A DNA stretch of 33,956 nt, taken from positions 1 to 33,956 of IMG/VR virus record IMGVR_UViG_3300010233_000076; one strand, 5' to 3'. How positions within the stretch are numbered: position 1 is the stretch's first letter; every line of letters begins with the position of its first letter. The notes beneath the pieces were generated by a model. That model made no database searches, was not told where the DNA came from, and worked only from the letters and a program-made list of their open reading frames with translations. The DNA is from a virus. Positions 7,685-16,747 of this stretch are shown here, in pieces. Position numbers and translations under genes: made by a program.

Positions 7685-7900
7685 TTACATATAATTTGTT
7701 AAATAATTAGCCCATTCTCTCCAATTAGAGAAGTTTTCTGGAAGAGGAAATTGACCTAATTTGTTCTCTTCTATAACAAAGAGTGCCCATTGTTTCCATT
7801 CATCCTCATCATTAATCACAGGTATATCTAGATCTGGCAAATCAATTACCAAAGAGCTAGCCCAATCTACAAAATTAATTCCATTTGGATTGACTATCAT
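7685..7900 (-). CDS. Small conserved phage protein, 71 aa
   Basis: An acidic, tryptophan-rich protein with two similar W-W patterns: EDEWKQWALFVIEENKLG and ENFSNWREWANYLTNYM. The phrase 'P.P..F.NWREWA' is one I associate with small proteins next to gp10-like genes in short-tailed phages, without known function. Its ATG overlaps the TGA of the gp10-like gene (ATGA), which indicates coupled translation and suggests it is needed in the same assembly step. Confidence 0.65.
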   Translation of the reverse strand: MIVNPNGINFVDWASSLVIDLPDLDIPVINDEDEWKQWALFVIEENKLGQFPLPENFSNWREWANYLTNYM

Positions 7901-10248
7901 GGTCTGTAATCTCCTGGAGCGTAATTGAGAAGAACTTTTCCGCCTTGATAATATCCATCTGAAATATTGCTCTCAAATCTAAATGAAACCAATCTTCCCA
8001 TTTGGAATGTATCAACCTTGGCTAGTTCAACAATCGTTTGACCTGGTTGAAATGTATAGGTAGGCGATGAGGTAATTATGCTTTGAGCAAATGATCTATA
8101 ATTTATCGTCAATGTCATTTGTTGTTGTTGGATAAAGTCAGGTTCTATTCTGCGAGCGCGAAGATTCATATCTCCTTGAGGACTTCTCTCAAACATCGTT
8201 TTAATGGGAGTTTCATAAAAAGATTGGATAGCTAATGATTGACCATAAAGAACCATATCGGTTCCCTTTTCATGTTGCCAGACACCGTAACAAAGATTAG
8301 GTATATTATAGGTAAAAGTTACAGCATTACCACCTGCCGCACCTGCTCCAACTCCTGCATTAGCCCCGGCAATATAAGTAAAATGAGTTGCGTCCGTTAC
8401 AATAATTGGTCCGGTCACATTCATTTGTGCAGCTGTAAGACCTCCAGAATCAACAGCGCCAGCTATGGTAACAATAGTTCCATTGAACAATCCTGCCGTG
8501 GAGACCGTTGTGACTATGACAACATTTGATCCATTGACTGTAAAGAGAGGATTGTTTGCTAATGGAACTGTAACAGGAACGGTTGGTAAAAATTGATTCA
8601 ATATGGGATTAGAATCAGCCAACATAGGCTTAGGAAAGAAACTTGGAGCAAATGCAGCAGATCTTCCTAAAACTGAATCATACCAAGCATTATCTTTATA
8701 GTTAAAGATGAGTACATCCGTACATTCTGTGGCGTTACCTTTCGGCCAGTGCCACCAGATTTCGTTAAATCTCTCATTAACCCACCCAAAGACCTTATTA
8801 CGTTGGTCCATGTTAATATTATCGAAAAAGTAATCTCTTGATTGGTCATTGTCTAAAGGTCTGACAACACCGTTGTAGATGTAAAACTGATCAACACCGA
8901 TCCAGTAATATATATTGAAAATGCTAACAACACAATTTTGACCCATGATGGATATACCATCTTGTATAGTATCAAAGGAAAAAGGAGTGATACCACCCTG
9001 GAATGTACCTCTAACCAAAGAATCCATAGCCCAGAACAAGACGGCGGGTGTATTCGATCCACCTCTCGTTCGTAAACCAAGAATTATCTTTGTTCCTGCT
9101 ATTGGTACATTGAGTGCTGTTGCCCAATTATTAGGAGTTAGCGTAATACTTACGACTCCATCATTTCCATACATCATGAGATATGGACCAACAACAACAA
9201 TACCACCAGATGTCCTTGGAAGATAAACTGGATCAAGTAGGGTTAATGCTCCATTGCTATTAATATCCCCAGCATAAATGTTTGTTTGAACTTCGTTGTT
9301 GATATCATCTGCATTTGGAGCAGCATTGGCTAATAAATAAGTTATAGTTGCTGCATAGGATAGGATAGCTGCGTTTCCACCTCCATTAGCCCCAACCAAT
9401 CCAGCAGTTCCAGCAACAAATGATATATGTGTAGGATCTACGATCGTAATAGGAGAAACAACATTTAGCGTTGCTGCTGTTATAGTATCTGTTGTGGTTG
9501 CACCAGCCAAACCAACAAGTTGACCATTTTGAAAAATAGATGAATCAGGAACAGTTATTGTCACTACCCTTGATGCGGCCATAGTTGTTAATGGATTTAC
9601 TGCTAAAGCAACAGTTGTTAAATAACTTAATGTTACCTCATTTCCTCCACCTACTGCTGTTGAAGTTGCCGTAGCAGGAGCCACAAAGGAATAATGAGTT
9701 CCATCAACAATTGTAATAGGAGCTTGAATGTTAATTTGAGGAGCCGTTAATCCCCCTGTAGCAGCAGCTCCACTTAATGTGAGAATCTGACCGGCTCTAA
9801 ATATGGAAGAATCAGGAACGGTAACCTGAACCACATTTGTGTTAATCGTTGTTGATATAGGATTATTACCCAATAATATAATCGTAGAAACAGCTGGATT
9901 CGTATATTGATCAAAAGTCCAAGTGTTGTTTGGATCTGCTATAAATCCGACTGGCGTTCGAGAAGTTTCTGCATTTGTAATGCCTTGTAGAGTAGAATTA
10001 AAGAACTCTAAAGATGCTGGTCTTCCTAAATATACATCAACAGAATTCTGTTTATTAATAACATACATGTTTCTGATTATCTCTGATGAACCTGGATCTA
10101 TAAGATCATAACCACCTATTTTCTTTGGCTCACCTAAATAAAAACGACACCATTGACCATCTATATATCTTCGAGAGTGAAATGGGGTTCCATCCCGCTG
10201 TATGCCAGGTAAAAATTGTAATGGTTCAATGAGGTGATCTATTGCCAA
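7897..10248 (-). CDS. gp10-like packaged-DNA stabilisation / tail accessory protein with inserted beta modules
   Basis: A 783-residue protein. The N-terminus (LQFLPGIQRDGTPFHSRRYI, then DGQWCRFYLGEPKKIGGY) matches the pattern of the P22 gp10-like family, which closes the portal after DNA packaging. The middle contains FGWVNERFNEIWWHWPKGN and the end LNYAPGDYRP. Three copies of a roughly 80-residue beta module are inserted: two near residues 120-300 (each with VTVPDSSIF) and one near 570-650. The module also occurs in other proteins here. P22 gp10 is about 470 residues, so the insertions explain the size. The start is TTG at 10248, six bases after GGGGG; no in-frame ATG lies nearby. Confidence 0.7.
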   Translation of the reverse strand: MAIDHLIEPLQFLPGIQRDGTPFHSRRYIDGQWCRFYLGEPKKIGGYDLIDPGSSEIIRNMYVINKQNSVDVYLGRPASLEFFNSTLQGITNAETSRTPVGFIADPNNTWTFDQYTNPAVSTIILLGNNPISTTINTNVVQVTVPDSSIFRAGQILTLSGAAATGGLTAPQINIQAPITIVDGTHYSFVAPATATSTAVGGGNEVTLSYLTTVALAVNPLTTMAASRVVTITVPDSSIFQNGQLVGLAGATTTDTITAATLNVVSPITIVDPTHISFVAGTAGLVGANGGGNAAILSYAATITYLLANAAPNADDINNEVQTNIYAGDINSNGALTLLDPVYLPRTSGGIVVVGPYLMMYGNDGVVSITLTPNNWATALNVPIAGTKIILGLRTRGGSNTPAVLFWAMDSLVRGTFQGGITPFSFDTIQDGISIMGQNCVVSIFNIYYWIGVDQFYIYNGVVRPLDNDQSRDYFFDNINMDQRNKVFGWVNERFNEIWWHWPKGNATECTDVLIFNYKDNAWYDSVLGRSAAFAPSFFPKPMLADSNPILNQFLPTVPVTVPLANNPLFTVNGSNVVIVTTVSTAGLFNGTIVTIAGAVDSGGLTAAQMNVTGPIIVTDATHFTYIAGANAGVGAGAAGGNAVTFTYNIPNLCYGVWQHEKGTDMVLYGQSLAIQSFYETPIKTMFERSPQGDMNLRARRIEPDFIQQQQMTLTINYRSFAQSIITSSPTYTFQPGQTIVELAKVDTFQMGRLVSFRFESNISDGYYQGGKVLLNYAPGDYRP

Positions 10249-10249
10249 T

Positions 10250-12595
10250 TTATACCCCCATTACACTTAGGAAAAGAGCACCAGCTGGATCAATACCCGC
10301 AGCTAAATTAGTAACAAAAATTCGACATGAATTTGAACTAGAAGCAAATAGAGAAGTAGTCATAGGTACATTCAGTCCAAATGCATTTGTCATTACTACA
10401 GGAAAATTGGTGACAAATGCATTTGTATAGGTAATGGTATAATCACCAGCAGCATTTCTAACAATTGTATTAACTCCCACATTATAACTAATGGTTGGAT
10501 TTGGATTTGCCATGTTTGTAAACGTAGCTACCACTTTTGGAATATTTGTAACAAAAGGAACGGCAGGGTAAGGAATAGCTTGATACGTAGGCAGTGCAGC
10601 TGCGCCATTAGAAGTTAATACTTGCGTAGCAGCGCCTGGAGCAACTGTTTGCACTGGGTTTGTTGCGGTGGTACCAGCACAAAGCGTTCCATAAGCCGTT
10701 GTGAGGGTAGCAACTCCCGTGCCCCCAAATTGGACTGTAACCGGCGTTCCATTCCATACACCAGTCGTAATTGTTCCAACAGATACAATGTTTAACTGTG
10801 TGGCTTGAGGAATCGTTGAACTGATAGAAGGAATTCCACCTGCGCTTGTTACCAAAACACCATTGTTGGCTGTCGCTAATCCTGTAACCGTATTTGCAGC
10901 ACTAGAATATAATATCTGGTTGATTGTACTAGCATTCGGGTATGAAGCAGCTGTATAAGAAAGTTGTCCTGCCGCATTTGAAACCAGAACTTGATTAGCA
11001 ACTGTTGCATCTGCTAATGGAAGTGTCCAATTAACATTAGCTCCCAAAGCTCCGGCACTTAAAGTCGCATAATTTCCTAAATTTGTACCAGTTAGCCGTA
11101 CAACATTCCCAGCAGCTACTGATATACCTGTTTGCCCATTTGTCAGGGTTCCTAGATTTGCAGCTAAGTTTCCACCTGCTGAAAACCCAAAGTTACCCCC
11201 TGCAAAACTGTAAAATCCTGTATTATTTGAATTTGTAAAAACGATAGTAGGATTTGCGACACTACCAGGACCAAAGTTTGCTGTCACCGCGACTGTAGGT
11301 GTTTGATACAAATTTGCACCGTCTGAATATAAAATTACTTTTTCTCCTTGAGGAACTATAATTGGTGCGCCAATGCCAAATAGTTGAAATCCTAATGTAT
11401 TTAAACCAGCGGTATGATTGTATATATACCATTGACCAGCTGCCACAGGAAAAGTAACGGTGGTATTTGCAATCATATTGCCTGTGAATGTCTGTACCAA
11501 TCTTGAAGCTTGCTGTGATGTCTCATTAAATTGACCTCCTGCTGTCACATCCAGGGCTAATGTATTTACTTGAAATGTAGTTGATTGACCGAATCCAAGT
11601 GAATTCCAATTTGGTGAATTAAATACAAATTCAGAAGAACCACCAGGATTTATGGAAAAGGTTGCCAAACTATCAATTGTTGATCCATCTGTCGTTGTAA
11701 CATTAACAACACCAGTTCCATTGTTATTAACAGCTAAATAATATCCTGAAGGAGTAGGTATGGCAGAAGAAGGAAGATTTATCGTTCCTGCACCTCCAGT
11801 CCAAACCAATAAGGATGCTCTATCTGCTAAAACTGCTGTATAATTACCCGCAACTATTTTAGAAGGAAATGATGAATTCAAAGTTCCGCCAATGGTTGTA
11901 AGTCCCAATCCTTGTATTGCCTGAGCATTAGCCGTTGAAGTTGTGGCACCTCGAAGAGAAGTAAGCCATGTTCCACCAATAGTTGTGTTGTCGGTTAATA
12001 TAAAATCATAGGTTTGAGAAATTCTTAATGAGAGGAGAAAATTGCCGGCGAAATCATAAATATAAAATGGGTTTAAACCATTATTTACAAAGGTTAATGG
12101 TTGTCCTACAGAAACTTGAGTAGCATTTGGGAGAGTTATAGATTGATATTGATTATAGGTCGCTGTGACAGCTGCGCCGCCACCTGATCCATTAGCATTA
12201 GCATTTCCTGCAGTTGGATATTGAAAACTATTTGCCCCAACTCCTTGTGCAATGGAATTAATATTAATTTGAACAGCTGTTATGGCATTTACATCAGCAG
12301 AACCAGCTATTGTAATAGGTGTCTGGGATAAAATTTGAGAATTAAAAGGACCATTGATCTGTATTATATTAGATCCGTTAAATGTTTGAACCGGATTTAA
12401 AGGTAGATTAATAGTAACAGGTGCACCAGCATTAGCTTGAACCGTCATAACAGAAGCTGCAACATTATTAGCAGCATCATCCAAATAGGTTGTTGGCCAT
12501 GTTAATTGAATAGGGGCATTGAGTACTATATTTCGAAAAGAAATGGTCGAAGGTTGAACAAAATTACCATTAAAAACATTATTATAGGTAGTCAT
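10250..12595 (-). CDS. Tail fibre / receptor-binding protein
   Basis: A 781-residue protein. The N-terminus (VFNGNFVQPSTISFRNIVLN, then PIQLTWPT) resembles the attachment domain of many phage tail fibres. It carries one copy of the beta module seen in the gp10-like protein (residues about 65-145), then DRASLLVWTGGAGTINLP-type beta sheet, then stalk repeats shared with the other fibres (LYSSAANTVTGLATANNGVL and GGTG...CAGTTATNP). The C-terminal head (GDYTITYTNAFVTNFPVVMT) differs from the other fibres here. It is the last fibre gene of the array and precedes the gp10-like gene by one base. Confidence 0.75.
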   Translation of the reverse strand: MTTYNNVFNGNFVQPSTISFRNIVLNAPIQLTWPTTYLDDAANNVAASVMTVQANAGAPVTINLPLNPVQTFNGSNIIQINGPFNSQILSQTPITIAGSADVNAITAVQININSIAQGVGANSFQYPTAGNANANGSGGGAAVTATYNQYQSITLPNATQVSVGQPLTFVNNGLNPFYIYDFAGNFLLSLRISQTYDFILTDNTTIGGTWLTSLRGATTSTANAQAIQGLGLTTIGGTLNSSFPSKIVAGNYTAVLADRASLLVWTGGAGTINLPSSAIPTPSGYYLAVNNNGTGVVNVTTTDGSTIDSLATFSINPGGSSEFVFNSPNWNSLGFGQSTTFQVNTLALDVTAGGQFNETSQQASRLVQTFTGNMIANTTVTFPVAAGQWYIYNHTAGLNTLGFQLFGIGAPIIVPQGEKVILYSDGANLYQTPTVAVTANFGPGSVANPTIVFTNSNNTGFYSFAGGNFGFSAGGNLAANLGTLTNGQTGISVAAGNVVRLTGTNLGNYATLSAGALGANVNWTLPLADATVANQVLVSNAAGQLSYTAASYPNASTINQILYSSAANTVTGLATANNGVLVTSAGGIPSISSTIPQATQLNIVSVGTITTGVWNGTPVTVQFGGTGVATLTTAYGTLCAGTTATNPVQTVAPGAATQVLTSNGAAALPTYQAIPYPAVPFVTNIPKVVATFTNMANPNPTISYNVGVNTIVRNAAGDYTITYTNAFVTNFPVVMTNAFGLNVPMTTSLFASSSNSCRIFVTNLAAGIDPAGALFLSVMGV

Positions 12596-12597
12596 AT

Positions 12598-13236
12598 TTA
12601 GTCAGCCTTTCTGGTTGTATATCTATCAGTCTTGCGCAGCGTATCCTTATTATTCCAAGAAGCAATCAGCTTTGCATAAGAATCTTCAATTAATGCTGCT
12701 CTCTCATCATTCTTCATGGTAAGCATCGCTTCTAACAAAACAGCTCTTATTAGAATCTCAGGCATAAATTGGGTAAGATAATTGGTTTGAAAGTTGATAT
12801 CTATAACTTGTGGAGTCTCAAGATATATAAGCTCATAAGGATAAGCCTGATCTGGTGTTGGAGAGATATAAAAGTTTTGATATGTATAATCGGCATAGAA
12901 ATAAGGAGTAGCAACTTGTGTTGCATCAGGCCAATAATCCCTGCAAAACTCATATGTTCTTTGTAGAAGGTTGTTAGATGTATTAAATCCAACTCCAGTT
13001 CCATAATTGAAAGAAACCGTATTTTGCCATCTATTTGGTTTTTGCAAAACAAATTGATTGGGTACAAAATTAGAATTCAATACCACTTCAAACAATAGTG
13101 TATCAGAATCTCTTGCAATTCTCTCATGTGCAAACTTTATCCAGCTGTCCATATTGTCTGTCACAGAAGAATCATCTCGTTCAAGATCAGAAATAACACG
13201 AGCAACTAATGTATTATAGGTGAGAACAAAAGACAT
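12598..13236 (-). CDS. Head-tail adaptor-like protein
   Basis: A 212-residue protein beginning MSFVLTYNTLVARVISDLER, with WIKFAHERIARDS near residue 35 and a C-terminal helical part (FMPEILIRAVLLEAMLTMKN, then YAKLIASWNNKDTLRKTDR). This pattern, an N-terminal helical bundle and 'F..LAEERI.RD', is that of small phage adaptor proteins that join the portal to the tail in short-tailed phages (SU10/T7 gp11-like). Its start overlaps the previous stop as TAATG. Finding an adaptor inside the fibre array is unusual but the family match is reasonable. Confidence 0.65.
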   Translation of the reverse strand: MSFVLTYNTLVARVISDLERDDSSVTDNMDSWIKFAHERIARDSDTLLFEVVLNSNFVPNQFVLQKPNRWQNTVSFNYGTGVGFNTSNNLLQRTYEFCRDYWPDATQVATPYFYADYTYQNFYISPTPDQAYPYELIYLETPQVIDINFQTNYLTQFMPEILIRAVLLEAMLTMKNDERAALIEDSYAKLIASWNNKDTLRKTDRYTTRKAD

Positions 13237-13565
13237 TATTTGCCCTCACTTTTTGGAAATTTGTCTTTTACATTTTTGATATGATCGAAGAATTCCTTTG
13301 ATTTTGGAATCTCGCCAGCATCCATTGAATGCCAAAGCATATCTATATAATCTTCAGGCTTTTTATAGAGTGGTTTTCTATCTAATTGATATTTGGTAGC
13401 TTCATATTCCGCTTGCAGTTCCAAATCAGCCTTTTCTAATTCATCAATAGTTGGCAAATCGAGACCATCTAAAGAAACGAGACCGCTATATTCCTCGCCA
13501 CTCATTGACCAAATTCTGCCTTTAAATTTATGTGTCAAAATCCATGGTATATTATATTTCATCAT
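13236..13565 (-). CDS. Small tail-fibre accessory protein
   Basis: A 109-residue protein. The N-terminus is MMKYNIPWILTHKFKGRIWS; the C-terminal half carries YIDMLWHSMDAGEIP and FFDHIKNVKDKFPK, a signature I associate with small phage proteins encoded beside fibre genes (often named tail assembly or DUF4376-like). The frame is open to 13592, but the ATG at 13565 has GGAG five bases upstream and forms an ATGA overlap with the previous stop, so I chose it. A role in fibre assembly or attachment is inferred from position. Confidence 0.65.
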   Translation of the reverse strand: MMKYNIPWILTHKFKGRIWSMSGEEYSGLVSLDGLDLPTIDELEKADLELQAEYEATKYQLDRKPLYKKPEDYIDMLWHSMDAGEIPKSKEFFDHIKNVKDKFPKSEGK

Positions 13566-14224
13566 GCTAACTCCATTGCAAAGATTGTACATATTCCTCT
13601 AAAACCAGAACTACTATTAGGATCATTTACAGTATAATTTATTTGTCCTGATTCCCCTTGAACTGCCATTTGAATACTATATGTTATTGATGATGTCGTA
13701 GCAGGGCTATCCACCCAAGCAAATCTAACGGTGTCATTATCATATCCAAAATCATTCGATCCATTACCAGTCGTACAGGCTACCCTTGACCCAGGGCTTG
13801 AACCTATTCCTATACCAGTAGTTCCATTATATATTTGAAAGGCAGTTCCTGAAGCTTGACCAATGCCAGTGATAGATCCAAAAACAAGAACATTACTTGT
13901 GGAATATGTTGGCGTAATTGAAACAGACAATCCCGTTAATGCAGTATATGTTGCACTAGAAGTTATAAATGTAGTGTTTAGAACTGTAGTTACACATTGA
14001 GTAACAACACCTCCCATTTGAAATGAAGGAAGAGCAGAAGCTCCATTGGAGATCAGGTATTGTGAAGAATTTCCGACATTAGCAACATGTTGAAGTGCAC
14101 CTGTAGAAGTTGTCCCTCCACACAATATTGTATAAGCAGTAAAACTTGTATCTCCTGTGCCTCCGTTTGTAACGGTTATTGGCGTTGGAGTATTAATACT
14201 ATTAATATTATTATTTTTAGTCAT
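13562..14224 (-). CDS. Short receptor-binding protein, paralogue 3
   Basis: A 220-residue protein with two parts. Residues 1-65 form one stalk unit (VTNGGTGDTSFTAYTILCGG). The rest is a beta head with YTALTGLSVSITPTYSTSN, WVDSPATTSSITYSIQM and a terminal FAMELA. The head belongs to a group of phage tail C-terminal domains marked by 'DSPATTSATTY'. It is the most diverged of three adjacent paralogues (with 14237-14899 and 14899-15552): it has CTTGNGSNDFGYDNDT where the others have a serine-rich stretch. Likely a small fibre tip or adhesin. Confidence 0.75.
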   Translation of the reverse strand: MTKNNNINSINTPTPITVTNGGTGDTSFTAYTILCGGTTSTGALQHVANVGNSSQYLISNGASALPSFQMGGVVTQCVTTVLNTTFITSSATYTALTGLSVSITPTYSTSNVLVFGSITGIGQASGTAFQIYNGTTGIGIGSSPGSRVACTTGNGSNDFGYDNDTVRFAWVDSPATTSSITYSIQMAVQGESGQINYTVNDPNSSSGFRGICTIFAMELA

Positions 14225-14236
14225 TATTAATCCCCC

Positions 14237-14899
14237 TCATGATGTTTCCATTGCCGTTATAGTGCTGACACATCTTTTATAGGTAGCTGAATTCGTATCG
14301 GTAATTGAATAATTTATATAAGCTGTCCCTGAAGGAATAATCACTTGAACTTGATAAGTTGTAGCGGAAGTCGTTGCTGGAGAATCTAGATAAGTAAAAC
14401 TTTCTGTTGTCGTATCCGACCCTGTATAAGCAATCGCCATAGATGATGTACATGATGATCTTGATCCAGCAGTTGCACCAACTCCAATAGGTGTTGCTCC
14501 TCTTAATAACCTAAAACAAATAGGAACACCACCAAGTGGACCGGCTGACCCACTAATTGATCCAAAGAGTATAATTTTATTGCTGGAAGATGCTGGAGTA
14601 ATTGTGAGTGATAATCCAGTTATATTTGTAAAAGTGGTGCTTGAGCTTGAAAATGTTGTAGTTAAAGTTGTAGATACTATCTGTTGAATACTACCTGAAT
14701 TAGATATCCATTGTGGAATAGAAGTCCCATTAGATGCCAAAACTTGACCTGAAGTTCCAACTCCGGAAACATTTTGTAATGCACCTGTAGTTGTTGTTCC
14801 AGCACAGATTACAGAATATGCAGTGAAGGTTGTATTGGCTGTTCCACCCTCAGCAATTGTAAATGGTAATTGAAAGTTAACGGAATTGTTTTTAGCCAT
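14237..14899 (-). CDS. Short receptor-binding protein, paralogue 2
   Basis: A 220-residue paralogue of its neighbours. The N-terminal stalk unit is FTIAEGGTANTTFTAYSVIC; the head includes FTNITGLSLTITPASSSNKI, LLRGATPIGVGATAGSRSSC, FTYLDSPATTSATTYQVQV and ends TAMETS. Its ATG shares one base with the upstream stop (TAATG), so the pair is probably translated together. Conserved framework with variable loops between the SRSSC and DSPATTS elements suggests these genes diverge at the tip that contacts the host. Confidence 0.75.
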   Translation of the reverse strand: MAKNNSVNFQLPFTIAEGGTANTTFTAYSVICAGTTTTGALQNVSGVGTSGQVLASNGTSIPQWISNSGSIQQIVSTTLTTTFSSSSTTFTNITGLSLTITPASSSNKIILFGSISGSAGPLGGVPICFRLLRGATPIGVGATAGSRSSCTSSMAIAYTGSDTTTESFTYLDSPATTSATTYQVQVIIPSGTAYINYSITDTNSATYKRCVSTITAMETS

Positions 14900-15552
14900 T
14901 ATGTAATCTCCATAACAACTATTGTACTAATTGATCTTTTAAAAGTTGATGAATTCGTATCAGCAGAAGTAAAATTCACATATCCTGTTCCTGAAGGAAC
15001 AAGTACTTGCAATTTATAAGTCGTAGCAGAAGTAGTTGCCGGAGAATCTAGAAAATCGAACGGAGCACAAAACATTTGTGTATTGGCAGCTTGACTAGTA
15101 ATAGATGATGTAGCGGCTGTTCTAGAACCAACAGATGTACCTATACCAATAGCTGTACTACCTCTTAGTAGTCGAAGTGCCATTCCAGCTGTAGAAGTTC
15201 CACATACATAACCCCATACATATATTACATTGCTCGAAGATATTGGAGTAATCGTTACTGATAAACCTGTAAGATCGGTATAAGATGTGCTGCTTGTTGA
15301 AAAAGTAGTTGTAAGGGAAGTAGATTGAGTTTGAAACATTGAGCCGCCGAGAGCTTGCCAAGTAGGCAATGCACTTGAGCCATTAGAAGTTAATGCTTGT
15401 CCGGCTGTTCCCACACCCGAAACATTTTGAAAAACGCCTGTAGCAGTGGTTCCAGCACATAAAACAGAGTATGCCGTAAATGATGCAGCTCCAGTTCCAC
15501 CATTTCCTACGACAAAAGGTTCTGGAGCATTAATTGCATTGTTTGTTGTCAT
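14899..15552 (-). CDS. Short receptor-binding protein, paralogue 1
   Basis: A 217-residue protein: stalk unit VVGNGGTGAASFTAYSVLCA in the first 65 residues, then the 'DSPATTS' type beta head (LLRGSTAIGIGTSVGSRTAA, FDFLDSPATTSATTYKLQV, ending STIVVMEIT). First of three tandem paralogues, nine bases after the 394-residue fibre gene. The N-terminal unit is also found inside the long fibres, so these may be short fibres attaching through the same kind of contact, or exchange cassettes for the long fibre tip. The second is speculation. Confidence 0.75.
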   Translation of the reverse strand: MTTNNAINAPEPFVVGNGGTGAASFTAYSVLCAGTTATGVFQNVSGVGTAGQALTSNGSSALPTWQALGGSMFQTQSTSLTTTFSTSSTSYTDLTGLSVTITPISSSNVIYVWGYVCGTSTAGMALRLLRGSTAIGIGTSVGSRTAATSSITSQAANTQMFCAPFDFLDSPATTSATTYKLQVLVPSGTGYVNFTSADTNSSTFKRSISTIVVMEIT

Positions 15553-15561
15553 TCATACCCC

Positions 15562-16746
15562 CTACACATATGTAATATTCCCGTATGAAGAATAAACAAC
15601 GAAGACAGTATTTGCCGTGACACAAACTAATTGCACGCAATCATATTGTAGAGAACTTGCGAGCGATCCCCCTGTACCAGAAGTAGTTACTTGGTTTCCT
15701 ATATTGATAGTTTGACTAGCTGCCTGACCAATTTTCCAACCACCTGCTCCTTTACCAACTACTTGAAATACACTTCCAAGCGCAGCTGTTGCAGGAAGAG
15801 TAAGCGTAACTAATCCGGAATTATCTGCTACATATGCTGTATTAACAGCCATAGTCACAGATGTTGAAGTTTGATCTACCCAAGGGATTATTGCTGAGGC
15901 TTGCCACGTAGGAAGGGCTGATGCCCCATTTGATGTTAGAACTTGGCCCGAACTACCAACCCCTGAAACATTCTGGAATGCTCCCGTCGCAGTTGTGCCA
16001 GCACAGATAACAGAATAAGCGGTAAAGGTTGTGTTTCCTGTTCCCCCCACTGCAACAGTTGCTGTCCCTATAGAAGGAACTCCAGAACCGCTCGTTAAGA
16101 GCACACCATTATTAGCCGTTGATAATCCAGAAATGGTATTTGCCGCAGAGGAATAGAGTAGTTGATTAATGGTAGTCGTTGCAGGATAGGTAGCTGTACT
16201 CCAAGCCGGTGTTGTGGATGCTCCTGATAATAAAACTTGATTAGCTGTAGCCGTACCACTTAGAATTGCACCCGCTGAAGCAGTAGAATAGAATATACCA
16301 CCGTTCGAGGCTGTCAAGTTTGCGTTTGTGCCTCCATAAGCCAATGGAATCAATGAGCCATTCCATACGCCAGTTGTGATCGTGCCTAATGTTGTAAGAG
16401 AAGTTTGACCAACGTAGGCAGAAGAGATATCAATTACAGGTCCGTGTGAAACAGTACTAACTGTAATACGGTTTGATATTCCACCAACCGCTATGTCTTT
16501 CCATGTAGGCCAAGCCGCTACATCATTTGATGTTAATACTTGACCTAGAACTCCAAGTCCAGAAACATTTGTCATTGCTGATGTAGAAGTTGTTCCTTGA
16601 AGGATTACAGAGTATGCGGTAAAAGATGTATTCCCTGTACCACCATTTGGAACGGTAACGGCTGTTCCATTCCAAACTCCTGTGGTAATCGTACCTAAAG
16701 TCGTAATAGTTGTTGAACCAATATCTATTGCTGTATTTGTCGTCAT
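15562..16746 (-). CDS. Tail fibre protein, shorter relative of the 1632-aa fibre
   Basis: A 394-residue protein built from two short stalk units (GGTGNTSFTAYSVILQGTTS near the start, GGTGNTTFTAYSVICAGTTA near residue 230) around one long unit (YGGTNANLTASNGGIFYSTA). The C-terminal head of about 100 residues (LVTLTLPATAALGSVFQVVG, GAGGWKIGQAASQTINI, NTVFVVYSSYGNITYV) is the same type as in the 1632-residue fibre, so it looks like a shortened copy of that gene. The two genes are separated by one base. Confidence 0.75.
   Translation of the reverse strand: MTTNTAIDIGSTTITTLGTITTGVWNGTAVTVPNGGTGNTSFTAYSVILQGTTSTSAMTNVSGLGVLGQVLTSNDVAAWPTWKDIAVGGISNRITVSTVSHGPVIDISSAYVGQTSLTTLGTITTGVWNGSLIPLAYGGTNANLTASNGGIFYSTASAGAILSGTATANQVLLSGASTTPAWSTATYPATTTINQLLYSSAANTISGLSTANNGVLLTSGSGVPSIGTATVAVGGTGNTTFTAYSVICAGTTATGAFQNVSGVGSSGQVLTSNGASALPTWQASAIIPWVDQTSTSVTMAVNTAYVADNSGLVTLTLPATAALGSVFQVVGKGAGGWKIGQAASQTINIGNQVTTSGTGGSLASSLQYDCVQLVCVTANTVFVVYSSYGNITYV
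16358..16386 (-). repeat. 29-base copy of the fibre repeat in the 394-aa fibre gene
   Basis: This stretch matches exactly part of the 62-base repeat found twice in the neighbouring 1632-residue gene (17562-17623 and 20019-20080). It encodes the start of a TTGVWNG-type junction between stalk units. Exact DNA identity between two genes indicates recent exchange. Confidence 0.7.
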
Positions 16747-16747
16747 T

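Noticed and set aside
13562-16746. Diversity-generating retroelement acting on the fibre tips
   Set aside because: No reverse transcriptase or template/variable repeat pair with adenine-specific changes was seen. Repeats look like ordinary duplication and recombination.
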